64,000 bases of DNA from Hypoxylon rubiginosum. Its lineage: Eukaryota > Ascomycota > Sordariomycetes > Xylariales > Hypoxylaceae. A model generated the notes under the pieces. That model worked only from the letters and a program-made list of their open reading frames with translations, did no database searches and was not told the origin of the DNA. Each line of letters begins with the position of its first letter. The first letter of the stretch is position 1. The position numbers were made by a program, and so were the translations under genes. Below are positions 1 through 15,572 of the stretch, piece by piece. The DNA lies in assembly GCA_902806565.1 (NCBI GenBank), contig CADCXA010000022.1:1-64000 (forward strand), read 5' to 3'.

Positions 1-3000
1 AATAATTTAATATATATAAAATATAATATTAAAAAAACCAATATAATAGCTACTATAAAAAAAAAATAACGTTTAAATAAATTAAATTTATTTATTTTAT
101 AAATATAAATTAATTTATATATATTTATATAGTTTATTAGTTATTTTTTAATTTTAAAAAAATATTATTAATATATAAGCGTAATAGTTATATATAAAAA
201 AACTTAAAATTATTTAAATATATTATAATAATATATTTTATATTTATATATTTAATTAATAATTTTATAGATTTTAATTTATAAAATAAGTAAATTATAA
301 AAATAAACCTTATATTAAAGTAAAAAGTAATATTTATTAAAAAATTTCCTATTTAAAAATTAACATTAAAATAAATATTAATAATATAACTAATTTAATA
401 TATTTAAATATAAATAAGTTATTAACTAAATAAAAAACCTATGTTTTTTTTAAATAAATTTAATTTTATTAAAAAGAGTTAAATTTAAATCTTTTATTAA
501 TATATAAATTAAATTTAATTTTTATATTAAAGATTTAATAAGTAATAAATATATTAATAATTACTTTTTAATTAAAGTTAATATTATTAATAAATTAAAT
601 TTAAAAATATTTATAAGTATTAATTTTATATAAAATTATAAAGTTAAAATTAACTTTAATATTTTTATTTATAATATTAACTTTATATTTAACTTAAAAA
701 TAAAAAAAAAATTATTCCTTAATAAAAAACTTATTTTATAATAAAAAAAATAACAGTTATAAATTAAATAACTATTTTTATAATAAGTAAAACATATATT
801 TATATAAAATATATAAATCTTTTTAAACTTATAAATAAAAAAAATAAGTTTATATAATTATATTATTTTCACACTAGTTATAATAAAATTCTAAATGTTA
901 TAATTAATAAATTTAGTTTAAAATATTTTATTATATATAATAAAAACGTTTAATTTTTAATTATTAATAAAAGTAAAAGGTTTAATTAAATTAAAAAATA
1001 TATTAGTAATAAAAAAATAATATTAATAAATTGGTTTAATATATATATTTATTAAAAAAATAATATTAATTTTAAAATATAGTTTAATATAATTAAAAAA
1101 TTAAATAATAAAGCTAAAAAAAAATATTAACTTTATTTTTAAGTAATTATATAGTTATTATTTTAATAAAAAAAATTAAGTTTAAAAATTATATTTTTAT
1201 AGATTTTAAAAAACTACTTAAGTTTAAATATTACACTTTATTATATAATATTATAAAGTTAATAAACGTATTTATAATTAAGTTAAAAACTAAAGTAAAT
1301 ATAAATAATATTAATTTTAATATTATGTTAAAATTTAAAAACCTTATTAATAAATATAATATTTTTAAAAATAAAAATATTATCTTAATATTTAAAAATT
1401 AGAAAATAAAGGTGGATTTTATTAATAAATAATAATTTTAATTTAAACTAGTTTATAACTATTTTTTAAAAATAAAAAACCGGGAATTTTTTAACTAAGT
1501 TTATAATAAGTTTTAAAATAAGATTTATATTTATAACTTACTTTATATTTATTATATAACAAGAAATAAAAGGTAAAATTAAAAGTAAATTAATAATAAA
1601 TTTAAAACTTTTAAATTAAATAATAATTTTAAATATTTATTTTTTACTAGATTAAAATAATATTATAAGTAATATAGTTAAAATAAAATTCTTTATTTTT
1701 ATAAATATATTTAATTTTTTTTTTAATTATTTATAAGAATAAACTATAAGAATAAAATAATAATAATTAATTATAAAAGTTTAAAAAGTTTTAATGTTAT
1801 TTTAATAAGTTTTTAAAACTTTTTTATTTTTAAATAATATTTTATAAATTAACTTTTTTTCTTTTATAAAAAGTTTATTTATATTTATATAAATAATATT
1901 ATTATTTTTAATAAAATTATAAAAAAGTATTTATAATATATCATTATAATTTTTAATTTTTTAAATAAGAATTAAGTTTATATAAGTTTTTTAAAATTAT
2001 TTATAGTTTATTTATTAATTAAACTATTAAAATATAATATAAATAGTAAAAAGGTTTTAAAAACTAATAATTAAATTAACATTTTTAAAAAACTTGAATT
2101 TTTATATATTTTAAACCAATTTAAGATTTATTTTAAAATAGTAAAATAATTATAAAAAAAATTATATAGTTTAAAATAAAAATTAAACCTTTATAATAAT
2201 AAAAAATAATTGTATTTATAAAAATAAAAAATAAAAGGATATTATTTATTAAAATATTTAAATAAATATGTTAATTATAAATATTTAAAATAATTTTTAA
2301 GTTTATTATTAAAAAATTAAAAACTTTTAAATAACTTTAATAATATTTTTATATATAATATATAATATATTATTATAATATAAATAGATTTTTATTTTTT
2401 AAAATTAATACTTATTTTAAGATATAAAAGCTTATAATGTTTTAATTTAAAAATAAATAAGATAGGTTTTTTATATTAAAGAAAAAATCTTTAATTATAA
2501 AAATACTATTTTTATTATTTATATTTAAAATAATTTTATTTAAAAAAAAGAAATATAAATTAATAAAGATTAAAATAATTATTATAATATAAACTTATAA
2601 AAAATTAAAGAAACTTATTTAATTTAATAAAAAACTAATTATAATATTTACTAACTATATAGTAACAAAAAAAATAATAACCTATATATTAATAAATATT
2701 TTATATTTTAAAATTATTAAATATAATATTAAATATTTTATTTTAACTTTTTATATTTATTAAACTAGAAAAAATAGTTTTTATAAATTTTATTAATAAG
2801 TTTAATAATATTTAAGAAAATTTTAATATATAATATTATATAATAAATAAAAAGTTAAATAAAGTTATAATAATTATAGTAATTAAAGATAAATTCTAAG
2901 TTAAAATTATTAAAAAATATATAAAAAATTATAAGTATAACATAATTTATAAAATCCTTAAAAAATAAAAAAATAAAAATAAACTTACGTTTAATTTAAT

Positions 3001-3180
3001 AAAAAATAATAAGATAAATAATAACTTTAAAAATAACAATAAAAAACTTATAACTTTATTTTTATTTACCTTATAAAAAAAACTTTTATATTATATAGAT
3101 TTTAATAGAAATAAAAGATTTTATATACCTTAAAATTATATATAATTAATATTAAAATTTATTTATAATAATAAACACCA
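1..3180 (+). repeat. Decayed repeat copy A (arm of an imperfect inverted repeat)
   Basis: Read forward, this stretch aligns by eye with the reverse complement of about 6,880-9,720. Matching points include 68 with 9,660, 411 with 9,470, 1,131 with 8,800, 1,420 with 8,640, 1,760 with 8,281, 2,400 with 7,700 and 2,831 with 7,230. The copy is cut by the window edge. Copy A is several hundred bases longer than its partner over the same span, so small insertions or deletions separate them. It is probably one RIP-mutated transposon copy; no coding motif is left. Confidence 0.75.
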
Positions 3181-6100
3181 TTTTAATAAAAATAAAATAA
3201 TAAATAATTTTTAAAATATTTTTTTTTTTTATAAATATTAGTATGTTAAAAAGTTTATATAATATTATAAAATATATAAAAAGAATTAATAAAATAAAAA
3301 CTTAATGTTAAATAATTTAATATTAATTAAAACTTTTTTAATATTATATTATATTATTATTTTAAACTTAATTATAAATATGTTAAAAATAAAGTTAAAA
3401 GATATATTTTAATTTATTTTAAAATAAGAAATTCTTAATTATCTTATAATAGTTTTTTATAAATTTAATAAAAAAACATTATTAATATTAAAAAATATTA
3501 TTTATATAGTAAAAAAATAAGTGATAATATTATTTAAAACATTAAAATATATAAATTAAAGATTATTATTATAAATTATTTTTAATAAAAATTATAAATT
3601 TATTTTAAACTTATAAAAAACATTTTTTACTTTGTTTAAAATTAATTAATTTTTTTTTATAATATATTATTTATAAACTAATAAACTATTAAAAAAAAAG
3701 AATTATATAGTAAAAATAATTATATAGTTTTATATAGTAAGTAATTTTAACATGTTATAAATTAATATATTTATAACTTTTTAATATTATTTTAATAATT
3801 TTTTAATTATAACTATAAATAAATTACTTAATAAATTAATAATTAAATTAAAACTTTACTTTATATTAAATATTTTTAACGTTAATAAAAACTATAAAAT
3901 AATAAGCGAAATAAATAATATTATTTAAATAAATAATATATATTAAATAACTTATTTAATTAATATAATTATAATAATTATAAAAAAATAATATAACGAT
4001 AAATATATTTTAATAAACTTAAAAAAGAATAAAGTAATTTATTTATAATTATATAAAAGGTATTATTTACCTGGTAAGTTTAAAACCAAATAATTTTTAT
4101 TAAAAATAGATTTTTTTAAAGTTATTAAAAAAATCTTGTTATTTATATATAAACTTAACTTTTTAAACATTTAAAAAGTTTATTTTATAATTTTAATTAT
4201 ATATTTATAAAAACCGGAATAAGGTTTGGATTTTTTTAGTAGAAAAATATCTGAATTTAAATTAATAGTTATAAATAAGATAAAGAAAAAATAAAAACTT
4301 AAATAAATTATTAAAAAAAAAATTAAATAATATTAAAAAAATCTTAAAATCTATTACCTAGTTAAATAAAAAAGATATATTATAAAAAATAATAATTAAA
4401 AACCTTATAAAAATCTTTTTTAAATAATAAAAAACCTAGTAACTATTTTTAAAAATAAAAAGCTTATAAACTAACTAATAAAATATTATAAAAAAAAGGT
4501 TTATTTATTAAAAATCTTATAAACTTATAAAATAATAAGTTAATATATTTAAAATATAAATAATAAAAGTTAAATAAACTAACGTAACCTTATAATTAAA
4601 ACTATTAATTTTATAAAATGAATTAATATATTATTTTTTATTAAATTTTAATAATATTATCTATAAAAATATTTATTTTATATTAGAAAACGTTTTAATT
4701 TTAATATTTTTATTAATAAAAAAAAGAAGATATTTTATTTATTTATAATATACTAGTTAAAATAATTAAACTATAAATTAATAAAATATATAATAATATT
4801 AAAACTTTTATTTTTATATATTTATTTTATTATAATAATTATTATATAATTATAAGTAAAATAACGTTATTAATATAACTATAACTTATAATTAATAATA
4901 AATTATAAAGTAGGTTAATAAGTTTATAAAACTTGTTATAAACTTAATATAATCTATAAATAAGTTATTTAAAAAACCTATTAATAACGTTATAAAATTT
5001 ATTATTAATATTAAAAGTTAATAAAAAACTTAATAAAAACTAGAAATTAAAACTATATAATAAATAAAAGATTTAAAATTATTACTAATTAATAATAAAC
5101 TTTTAAATAAACTAGTATTTAATTTTTTAACGTTATTAAAAGATAAATTAATGTTATTAATTAATTAAATCTTAATATTATAATAAATAATATAATAAAT
5201 ATTTATATTTTTTATAATAACGTAAAACTTAAAAATATATAGTTTTTAATATATTATAAACTTTATAATAAAATAGTTTATTTAAAAAGAAATAATAAAA
5301 TTAAATAACTTTAAATTTATTAATAAGTAAATAAATTTAAATATTAACTAGGATTAAAAAGAAATAATATTATTAAAAATATAATAACTTATAATAAAAT
5401 TTATATTTTATAAAAAAAAAAAAAAACAATATCACCGGTATAATTTAAAAAACTAAGTAATTAAATATAAAAACTAAACTATAAACCTATAAATAATTTT
5501 ATAAATAATAACTTAAATAACTAATAAAATAAAAACTTAGATTATAATTTTATAAATAAGCTATTTATAAATAATAATAAGAAAAATATTATTTTATAAA
5601 ATTAATTATTTAAACGGTAAAAAACATTTAAGTTTTAAGTTTTATAAAAATTTAAAACTACTTATAAAACTATAAAAATTAAGGAACTTTTAACTAATAA
5701 ATTATATTAAATATTAAATATAAAAACCTTTAATTTAAATTTATTTTATAATATATAATTTTACTATAAATATATAATAAAAAAGTATATAATAAAAAAA
5801 GTTATAATAAAAATTAATTATAATTTTAAATTACTTATTAACGTTTTTATTTAAATTAATATTTTAAATAATTATAATAAAAAATCATTTTACGTAATAT
5901 ATATAAAAATCTATATTATATAAAATAACCTTAAAAATATAATTATATTATATTATATTAGTAAACTTTAAAAACATTTATTATTTAAAAAAACATTTTT
6001 TTAACTATATAATATATAAAAATATCTAGTAGTTTAAACGTAACTATAAAAAAACAACTAATATATTTATATTATTTTAATTTTATATAAACTATAAACT

Positions 6101-6689
6101 TTAAAAACTTATTTATAACTTAAAAAAAAGGAATTTTATAAGTTTTATAACTAGGGATAAAAAAGATTTAATTAGTTATAATAACTTTAAAAAGCGGTAT
6201 TAATAAAACGTTAATAATAATTAAAAACACTAAAAACACTATAAATATTAATAAAAAAAAATTTTCTTAAATAGTTAAAAATTACTTATATAAAAAAAAT
6301 ATCGGTATATAATTTAAATTCTTTTAAAAAAGTTATAATAAATTATAAAAAGAAATTAACATTTTAATATTTTAATATAACAAGCTTAATTTTATAATAA
6401 ATAAAATTATTATAAAAGTTATAAAATTAAAAAACAATTTAAATAATATTAATTTTAAAACTTTAATTATATTATAAAACTTTATATACCGTTTAATAAA
6501 ACCTACTAATAAAATAATTAACTTTTATTATAAATAAAACACTTTTATTATTAAACAGTAAAAAATTAAAATACTATAACTTTTTTTTTTAATAAAAAAC
6601 CAGTTATTAATTAATTATTACCACCGCTATTAAAAATAAACACAGCTTTATTAAAAAAAACAAGAAAAAAATATTAAAATTATTTATAA

Positions 6690-9600
6690 ACCACAAGTTT
6701 ATAAATATTTTAGTTATTTTATAACTAGTTATTTTAAAGTTATACTTTAAAACCGTAATTTTTATAATTTAACTTATAAAGTTATATTATTTATTATAAC
6801 TTTATAATTATTTTTTTTACCTTAAATTTAATTTTAAAACACACTTAATATAATATTTTTATTTAATATTAACTTTTATTTAATTATAATACGTTATAAT
6901 AATAAATATAAAATTAATTATATATAATTTTAAAATATATAAAACTTTTTATTTTTTTTAAACTTTATATAATATAAAAGCTTTTTTTATAAAATAAATA
7001 AAAAATAAACTATTAATTCTTTATAATTATTTTTAAAACTATTATTATTTTTATTATTTTTATTAAATTAAATATAAGTTTATTTTTAATTTTTAATTTT
7101 TTAAACATTTTATAAATTATATTATATTTATAGTTCTTTATATATTTCTTAATAATTTTAACTTAAAATTTATTTTTAAATATTATAATTATTATAATTT
7201 TCTTTAATTTTTTATTTATTATATAATATTATATATAAAAACCTTTTAAATTATTATTAAACTTATTAATAAAATTTATAAAAACTGTTTTTTTTAATTT
7301 AATAAATATATAGAACTAAAATAAAATATTTAATATTATATTAAACGGTTTTAAAATATAAAATAATTATAGTTTTAATTATAATAATTAATTTATTATA
7401 TTTATTAATTTAAAATTTATTTTATTTATATTTAAGATATTTATTTATATATAAATAATTATTATTTTATATTATTATATAATTTATAAATATTATAACT
7501 AAGTTTTTATTAAATTAAAGAAGTTTTTTTACCTTTTTATAAATTTATATTTTTTTTAAATAAAATTATTTAAAATATAAATAATAAATATAATATTTTT
7601 ATAATTAAAGTTTCTTTTTTTTATATTAAAAATTTATTTTATTCATTTTTAAATTAAAATATTATAAAGCTTTATTTTTTAAAATAAATATTAATTTTAA
7701 AAAATAAAAATATTATTAAAACTTTTAAAAACCTTTAATTTTTTTAAAATAAATATAAAAATTATTTTAAATGTTTATAATTAATATATTTATTTAAATA
7801 TTTTAATAAATAATATTTTATTTTTATTTTTATAAGTAAAATTATTTATTATTATTATAAAGGTTTAGTTTTTATTTTAAATTATATAATCTTTTTTATA
7901 ATTATTTTATTATTTTAAAATAAGTTTTAAATTAATTTAAAATATATAAAAACTTTAAATCTTTAAAAATATTATTTTAGTTATTAATTTTTAAACTTTT
8001 ATTATTATTTATATTATATTATAATAATTTAATTAATATATAACTTATAAATAATTTTAAAAACCTTATATAAATTTAGTTTTTAATTAAAAAATTAAAA
8101 ACTATAATAATATATTATAAATACGTTTTTAAAGATTTATTAAAACTAATAATATTATATATATAAATTTAAATAAACTTTTTATAAAAAAAAAAGTTAA
8201 TTTATAAAGTGTTATTTAAAAATAAAAATCTTTTAAAAACTTATTTAATTAATATTAAACTTTTTTAAATTATTATAATTAATTATTATTATTTTATTTT
8301 TATAAATAATTAATAAATATATATATATATATATATATATTTATAAAAATAAAAACTTTTTTTTTAATTATATTATTTATAATATTATTTTAATCTAATA
8401 AAAAATAAATATTTAAAAATATTATTTAATTTAAAAATTTTAAATTTATTATTAATTAATTTTGAATTTTACTTTTTATTTTTTATTATATAATAAATAT
8501 AAAATAAACTATAAATAAAAGTTTTATTTTAATATTTATTATAAATTTAATTAAAAGATTCCTGGTTTTTTATTTTTAAAAAATAACTATAAATTAATTT
8601 AAATTAAAACTATTATTTATAAATAGAATTTATCTTTATTTTAGTTTTTAATTTAATTATAAATAGATTTATTAATTTTATAATATTATATAATAAAATA
8701 TAATATTTAGATTTAAATAATTGTTTAAAATTTATAAAAATATAATTTTTAGATTTTCTTTTTTATTAAAATAACAACTATATAATTATTTAAAAATAAA
8801 ACTAACATTTTTTTTTTAAATTTTTTTTTTTTTAATTATATTAAATTTTACTTTAAAATTAATATTATTTTTCTTATAAATATATATATTAAACTAGTTT
8901 ATTAATATTATTTTTTTATTATAAAAAATTCCTTAATTTAATTAAGTTTTTTATTTTTATTAATAATTAATAATTAAACGTTTTTATTATATATAATAAA
9001 ATGTTTTAAATTAAATTTATTAATTATAATATTTAAAACTTTATTATAATTAATATAAAAATAATATAATTATATAAACTTATTTTATTTATTTATAAGT
9101 TTAAAAAACTTATATATTTTATATAAATATATATTTTATTTATTATAAAAATAATTATTTAGTTTATAATTATTATTATTTTTTATTATAAAATAAGGTT
9201 TTTATTTTAAAATAATATTTCTTTTTTATTTTTAAGTTAAATATAAAATTAATATTATAAGTAAAAACATTAAAATGAATTTTAATTTTATAGCTTTATA
9301 TAAAATTAATATTTATAAATATTTTTAAATTTAATTTATTAATAATATTAATTTTAATTAAATAATAATTATTAATTTATTTAGTATTTATTAAATATTT
9401 AATATAAGAATTACATTTAATTTATATATTAATAAAATTAAATTTATTTAAAAAAACATATGTTTTTTATTTAATTAATAATTTAACTATTAAATATATT
9501 ATTATAATATATTTAAATAGTTTTAAGTTTTTTTATATATAATTAATATATTTTTTTATTAATAATATTTTTTTAAAATTAAAAAATAATTAATAAATTA

Positions 9601-9720
9601 TATAAATATATATTTTAATTTATATTTATAAAATAAATAAATTTAATTTATTTAACCGTTATTTATATAAAATATAAAAAAAAAGTTTAATATTTTTTTA
9701 TAATTTGTTTTAATTTTTAT
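6690..9720 (-). repeat. Decayed repeat copy B, inverted relative to copy A
   Basis: The reverse complement of about 6,880-9,720 matches 1-3,180. The part at 6,690-6,910 instead finds its best match, also inverted, at about 16,440-16,690. Copy B is therefore longer than the preserved part of A or carries a neighbouring segment of the same element. Together with A it makes a large imperfect palindrome with about 3.5 kb between the arms. Confidence 0.72.
8317..8340. repeat. (AT)12 microsatellite
   Basis: An uninterrupted AT dinucleotide run of 24 bp inside repeat copy B. The matching position of copy A lacks the run, so it expanded after the copies separated. Confidence 0.9.
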
Positions 9721-10814
9721 TTAATGTTTATTATAATAAATATAATTTATTTAAATTAATTATATATTTTTTTTTTTAGTTTTTATATTAATATATTATA
9801 ATTTTATTAATATATAATTATATTTTATTAACTTATTTTAATAATTTATTAAATTATTAATATTAGTTTTAATTTTTATTATATTTTTAAAAAGTTAATT
9901 AAACTAAGGTTTAAGTTATAATTTAAAGTTATTTTTTTTAAAAAAGCCGAAATTATTTTAAAAATAAAATAACTAGTTTTATTAATTAAGATTATATATA
10001 TTATATTAATTATTTTAAAAAATAGTTTTTTATAATTATTATTATTTAAGTATTATATATTATTAAAATATAATTAATTTATATTTATTAATAAGTTAAT
10101 ATTTTTATTATTATTTTTTATATAATTATTTATTATTATAATAAAAATATAAATAAGTTTTTTTTAAAATATCGTTTATTTATTTTTAATAATATTTAAA
10201 TATTTAAATATTTTAATAATATTATTTAACCTTTTTAAAGGTTCTTTATAAATTTAAAAACTATTTTTTATATAATTATATTAATAATTAAAACTTTATA
10301 AACTTTTTTATATTTTTAAAATATTTATATATTTTATATATTTGTTTTATAAATTTATTTATATAAATATTTTTTATAATATAAAACTTTTATATTAATT
10401 ATTTTTATATATTAGTAAATTTAATATTAAATATTTTAATAATTATATTAAATAAAGTTATATAAAATATAAATTATTTAAAAAAGATTTTTTTTTTAAA
10501 AAACTTGATTTTATTAATTTAAACTCTTTTTTTAAGTAATTTATAAATATTATTATATATTATTAACCTTTTTTTAATATTATATTTTACTTATTATTTA
10601 ATTAAAAATTTTTATTTATATTTATTTATATATAATTAAAACTTATTATAAATAAAGATTTTATTAATGTTTTTTTAATATTTTTTAAAGAAGTAAATAT
10701 AAAATATTTTAACGTTAATTAATTTATTTTTATTAATAATTATAAATAATATAATAAATTAATTATTTAAGTTTTTATTTAATTTTATTATTATTTTATT
10801 TTAAAGATTTAATA

Positions 10815-10962
10815 AATATTATAATAAGAAATATATTTTTTATTTATTTATTTTAATTAATATAATTTATTTATTTAATAAACTTTTATATATTTATATA
10901 ATTTTAAACTATTTTTAGTACTTAACTTAAAATTCTATAAATTTTATATTTTTTAAAGTTTT
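10815..10962 (+). repeat. Direct repeat, left copy
   Basis: About 148 bp closely match 15,425-15,572 in the same orientation, about 4.6 kb away. Similarity stops sharply on both sides. The pair could be two long terminal repeats of one decayed LTR element or two solo fragments; no target duplication can be recognised in such AT-rich flanks. Confidence 0.7.
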
Positions 10963-11629
10963 TTATTTTAATAATTTTATTATATTTTTAATAATTTAAA
11001 TATATTAATAAAAAGTTTATATTAATTATTAATAAGTTAATATTAATTATCAAATAGTTAATATTAATTAGTTTATTATATTAATAAAAAGTTTTTTTTT
11101 AAATTATTAAAAAATTATATTTTATTAATATATTTATTTAATATAATTATATAACTTATTATTTTTTTATTTAAAATATTAATATTTTTTAAATAATAAT
11201 TTTAGTTTATTAAAATAAAAGTTTTTTATTTTATATAAACTTTAAAAAAAATATATTATTAAATAAATATATAATAAACTAATATATATATATTTATAAA
11301 TTATAACTTTATTTTAAATATTCTTAAATATTTTAATATTATAAATTTTATAATATTTAATAATAAACATTATATTTTATTTAAATTATAAAATATATTA
11401 ATAAATTTAAATTTATTATATTATATAAATTAAAAAGAATTTATATAATTTTTAATATATTATTTAAATTATTAATATTTAAATTTAATATTAAATTAAA
11501 TAACTTTAATAATTTAAATATTTTATTTAATAATATTAATAAATATTAAAATTTATATATTAATATATTAATAAAAATAAGATTTTTTAAAAAAACCTTA
11601 TTTATTTTAAAACTAATAAGCTTTTTAAT

Positions 11630-12400
11630 AAATTATCCACGTTATATAACTATTAAAAATAAAGTAACATTTTTTATATAATATAACTCTCGCGAAAATC
11701 CGTGTAATATCCAGGTTAATATATATTAAATTTTTATATTAATAAATTTTCTTATAATTTACATATAAATCTATTAATACCACGGTATATAATTTGTTAT
11801 TATAAAATAAAAGTTTTTACTAATTCTTAATATTTATTATAATATAATTTAATTAATTTAACTAACTATTATATAATATTATTATTAATTAATAAAGTAA
11901 AAAATAATAAAAATATTAATATAAATTACACCTTTATTTAATATCTAGTTTTAATTAAATTAACCTTTAAATATAAGGTTTTTAATATTTAAAGTTAGTT
12001 TTTAAAGATATCACGTAACACTTTTTAGTTATATTTTTATTTAAAATATTAACCTTTATATTTAAATATCTCCTTAATTAAAACATACATTAAAACGGAA
12101 CCTATATTATTTAAAAGCTTTTAATTAAATAAAACTTTTAAATCTAGTTATATTATTTAAAAACTATAAATAACTTAAATATAAGAACTAATATAATAAA
12201 TCTAAAAATAATAACCTGGAATTTAATTAAAAAATCTATATTTAAAATAACTGGCTTATTTACATATTAATAAGTTTATAAAATATTTATATAAATAATT
12301 ATTAATACGGGGTTTTTAACATTAAATATATATAAATATAAATATTGCACGAAAAATCAACGAAAGCTATATTACGTAAGGAGTGTTGTTTTAAAAGTAT
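11630..12400. other. Less mutated, relatively GC-containing island inside the isochore
   Basis: Within the isochore this stretch keeps more G and C, with CG-containing words near 11,690 and 12,345-12,385. No open frame or RNA gene is visible. It may be single-copy DNA between two repeats, or a younger insertion that met fewer rounds of RIP. Confidence 0.5.
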
Positions 12401-15400
12401 TACTTTTTTTTAAATAATTTTTAATTTTAAAATAAACTTTTAATATAATTATTTTAACGATTTTAAATAAAAACTTATTTTTAATATTATTAAAATTAAT
12501 AACCGTTTTAATTTAAATATAATAAATTTATTTTTTTATTTTTATAATAATTTATTATAAAAATATTTAAATATATATAACCGTTTTTACGTTTTTTATT
12601 TATATTATATTAATACTTTTAAAATAATTTATAACGTTAATTATTTTAATTATAATAAAATAATAAACTAAATATTATATTTTATTATTAATTATAAAGA
12701 ATTTATTAAATATATAAAATTATATTTAAAATACTTATTATTTTAATTAATAATTAATTTATTTTATTTCTTTTATATTATAATTATTAATATTATATTT
12801 AATTTTTTTTAAATATTTAATAATAATAATATATTAATATTTAATATAAATAAAACTATAAAAACTATTAATTTAATTTTAAATAAATATAATTAATATA
12901 TTTATTAATAAATTAATCTAATAATTAATATTTTTAATAATTTAAATATATTAATAATTTATATAAATAACAACACGTTTTATTATATAATAAATTAAAT
13001 ATAATAAATTAAATTTATTAATAACTATAAAATATTTTAATTTAATAAGTTTATAATAATAAGTAATATATTTAATAGTGTTTTAATAATAAAAAAATTA
13101 ACATTTTATATTAATATAATTATTAAATTAAAAAAAATAATATAATAATTTATTTAAATTAAAATTAAAACTTAAATTTATTAAAATAATTTTAAATTAA
13201 ATTTATTATTTAGTAGTGAATTTTATAATAATTATAATATTATTATTAATTACTAAAAAATAAACATAATAATTTAATTTTATATTAATAAGTTAATTTT
13301 AATATAAATATATAAAAAATATAATTTTAAAAAAACAATTATTATAATAATTAATTTAATAATTTTATTTAATATAATATTATTAATTTTAATTTATTAT
13401 ATTAAACTTTTTTTTAATTATAATTTTATATTTATATTAAGTTTTTTAAATATTATATATAATATTTTTAATATATTTTTTATTAAATCTATTATATTTA
13501 TTAATAATTTAAATAAGCTATTGTTTATATATAAAAAAACCAAATTAAAAAATATTAATAAATTTAAAAATAATTATATAAATTATAAAAATAAAAGTGA
13601 ATTTTTATTATTAAGAGTTTTATTATTTAAAATTAAAAGAAATTAACAGATTATAATTAAAAATAATATATTAAAAGTGTTAAATAAAAATAAAATTATG
13701 AATTAATTTAATAATTTTAATTAATATAATAAAAAGGTTAATTTAATATTAAATTAAAAGTAAATTTATTAATAAAATTAAAAATAATAAATATTTTAAT
13801 AAAAAAGTTTTATTATAATAAAACTTTAAATTAATAAGTTTATTAAATAATATTAATTATAATAAGCTTTTTATATTTTAATATTTAAAATATTAAAAAG
13901 TTAAATAAATAATAATATTAATATAAAATATTTAAAAATATTCTTATATAAAAGATTTTTAATATTAAAAAAATAATTAAATTATTAGTTATATTAAATT
14001 AAAACTAATAGTTATTAATATTATTATTATATAAATATTTTAAAAATTAATTAAATAAAGTTATTTAATTTAAAAATAAATATAATTAAAATATAATTAA
14101 AATATTAAAATTATTAATTTTAAAGTTTATTAAATTTAAAGTTTTTTATATTAATAAAAATATAATTTATAGTTTTAATATTATATTATATTAAATTAAA
14201 AACTTTTTAAAATTTTAGCTTTTATTTAATTATTTTAAATATATAAGATTTAATAAATATTAATATTTTAATATAATTATTCTTTTATAATAAGTAATTT
14301 TAATATTAAAAATGTTTATAATATTAAATAAAATTTTTCTTTTATTATTAATCCCACCTTAAAATCTAAGATTATTAATTAATTTATTAATTAATTTATA
14401 AATTAATTTTAGCTTTAATTAAAATTTATTTATAATATTTAATTTAATAAAAGCTTTTTTTATATTAATAAATTATAAACTTTAAAAAATATTATAATTA
14501 TTATTTTTAATTTTTTTAATATTAAAAGAATATTAATTATTAAAAATATTATAATTTATTATTAAATTAAATAATTTTTAATAATATATATAATAATATA
14601 AAAATAAAGTTAAATATTTATTAAATTAAATAAATTATATAAAGAATATTATATAAATTTAATTAAGTTTTAAAAAAAATTATTAATAAATATAATAAAT
14701 TTTCTTAAAAAGACTATAATAATATATAGTATATTATAAATTAAAATATATTTATAAAAAGTTAAATTAAGTTTATAATTAAAATTATTAATATATAAAA
14801 TAAAATAAATATTATTAATAATAAATTAAATATTTTAATTATATTTATTAATATATTTAATAATTTTATTAATACTTTAAAAAAGTTTATTAAATTATTT
14901 ATATTAATAAATAATAATAATAAACTTATATTAAAAATTAATATTAATAATATATTTATATTTTAAAAAAAGATTATTAAGGTATTTTAAGCTTTAAATA
15001 TTATTTAAAATATTTTTAAAATAATATATTATAAAATTAAGTTTAAATTTTAATTTATAAATATATAAATAAAAAATATTAAAATAAAGCTTATTATAAA
15101 TATAAAAGTTTTTAAAAAGTAAAATAATAAAATAATAAACTTTTTATAAAAAATTTATAAAAAACTTATTTAAAATTTTAAAATAATACCAGTAAAATAT
15201 TTTAATATAACTTAGATTTTTTTAAAGTTTAATAATAATTAAAATAAAAACAAAAATAATAATCTATTAAAAATAAAAAAACTATATTAAAAATAACTTA
15301 AATAAATAATAGTTAAAAAGGAAATTAAAATATTAAATAAAATTAATATTTTTAAAAAAAATTTAATTAATAAGGATATTAATTTATTAATATAATTAAT

Positions 15401-15424
15401 ATCTTTAAATAAAAAAAATAATTA

Positions 15425-15572
15425 ATATTATAATAAAAAATATATTTTTTATTTATTTATTTTAATTAATATAATTTATTTATTTAATAAACCTTTATAT
15501 ATTTATATAATTTTAAGTTATTTTTAATAATTAACTTAAAATTTTATAAGTTTTATATATTTTAAAGTTTCT
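15425..15572 (+). repeat. Direct repeat, right copy
   Basis: Partner of 10,815-10,962. The two differ by a few transitions and one-base shifts. Confidence 0.7.

Noticed and set aside
8317..8340. AT run as a possible centromere or replication-origin element
   Set aside because: An isolated microsatellite in decayed DNA gives no evidence for either role.
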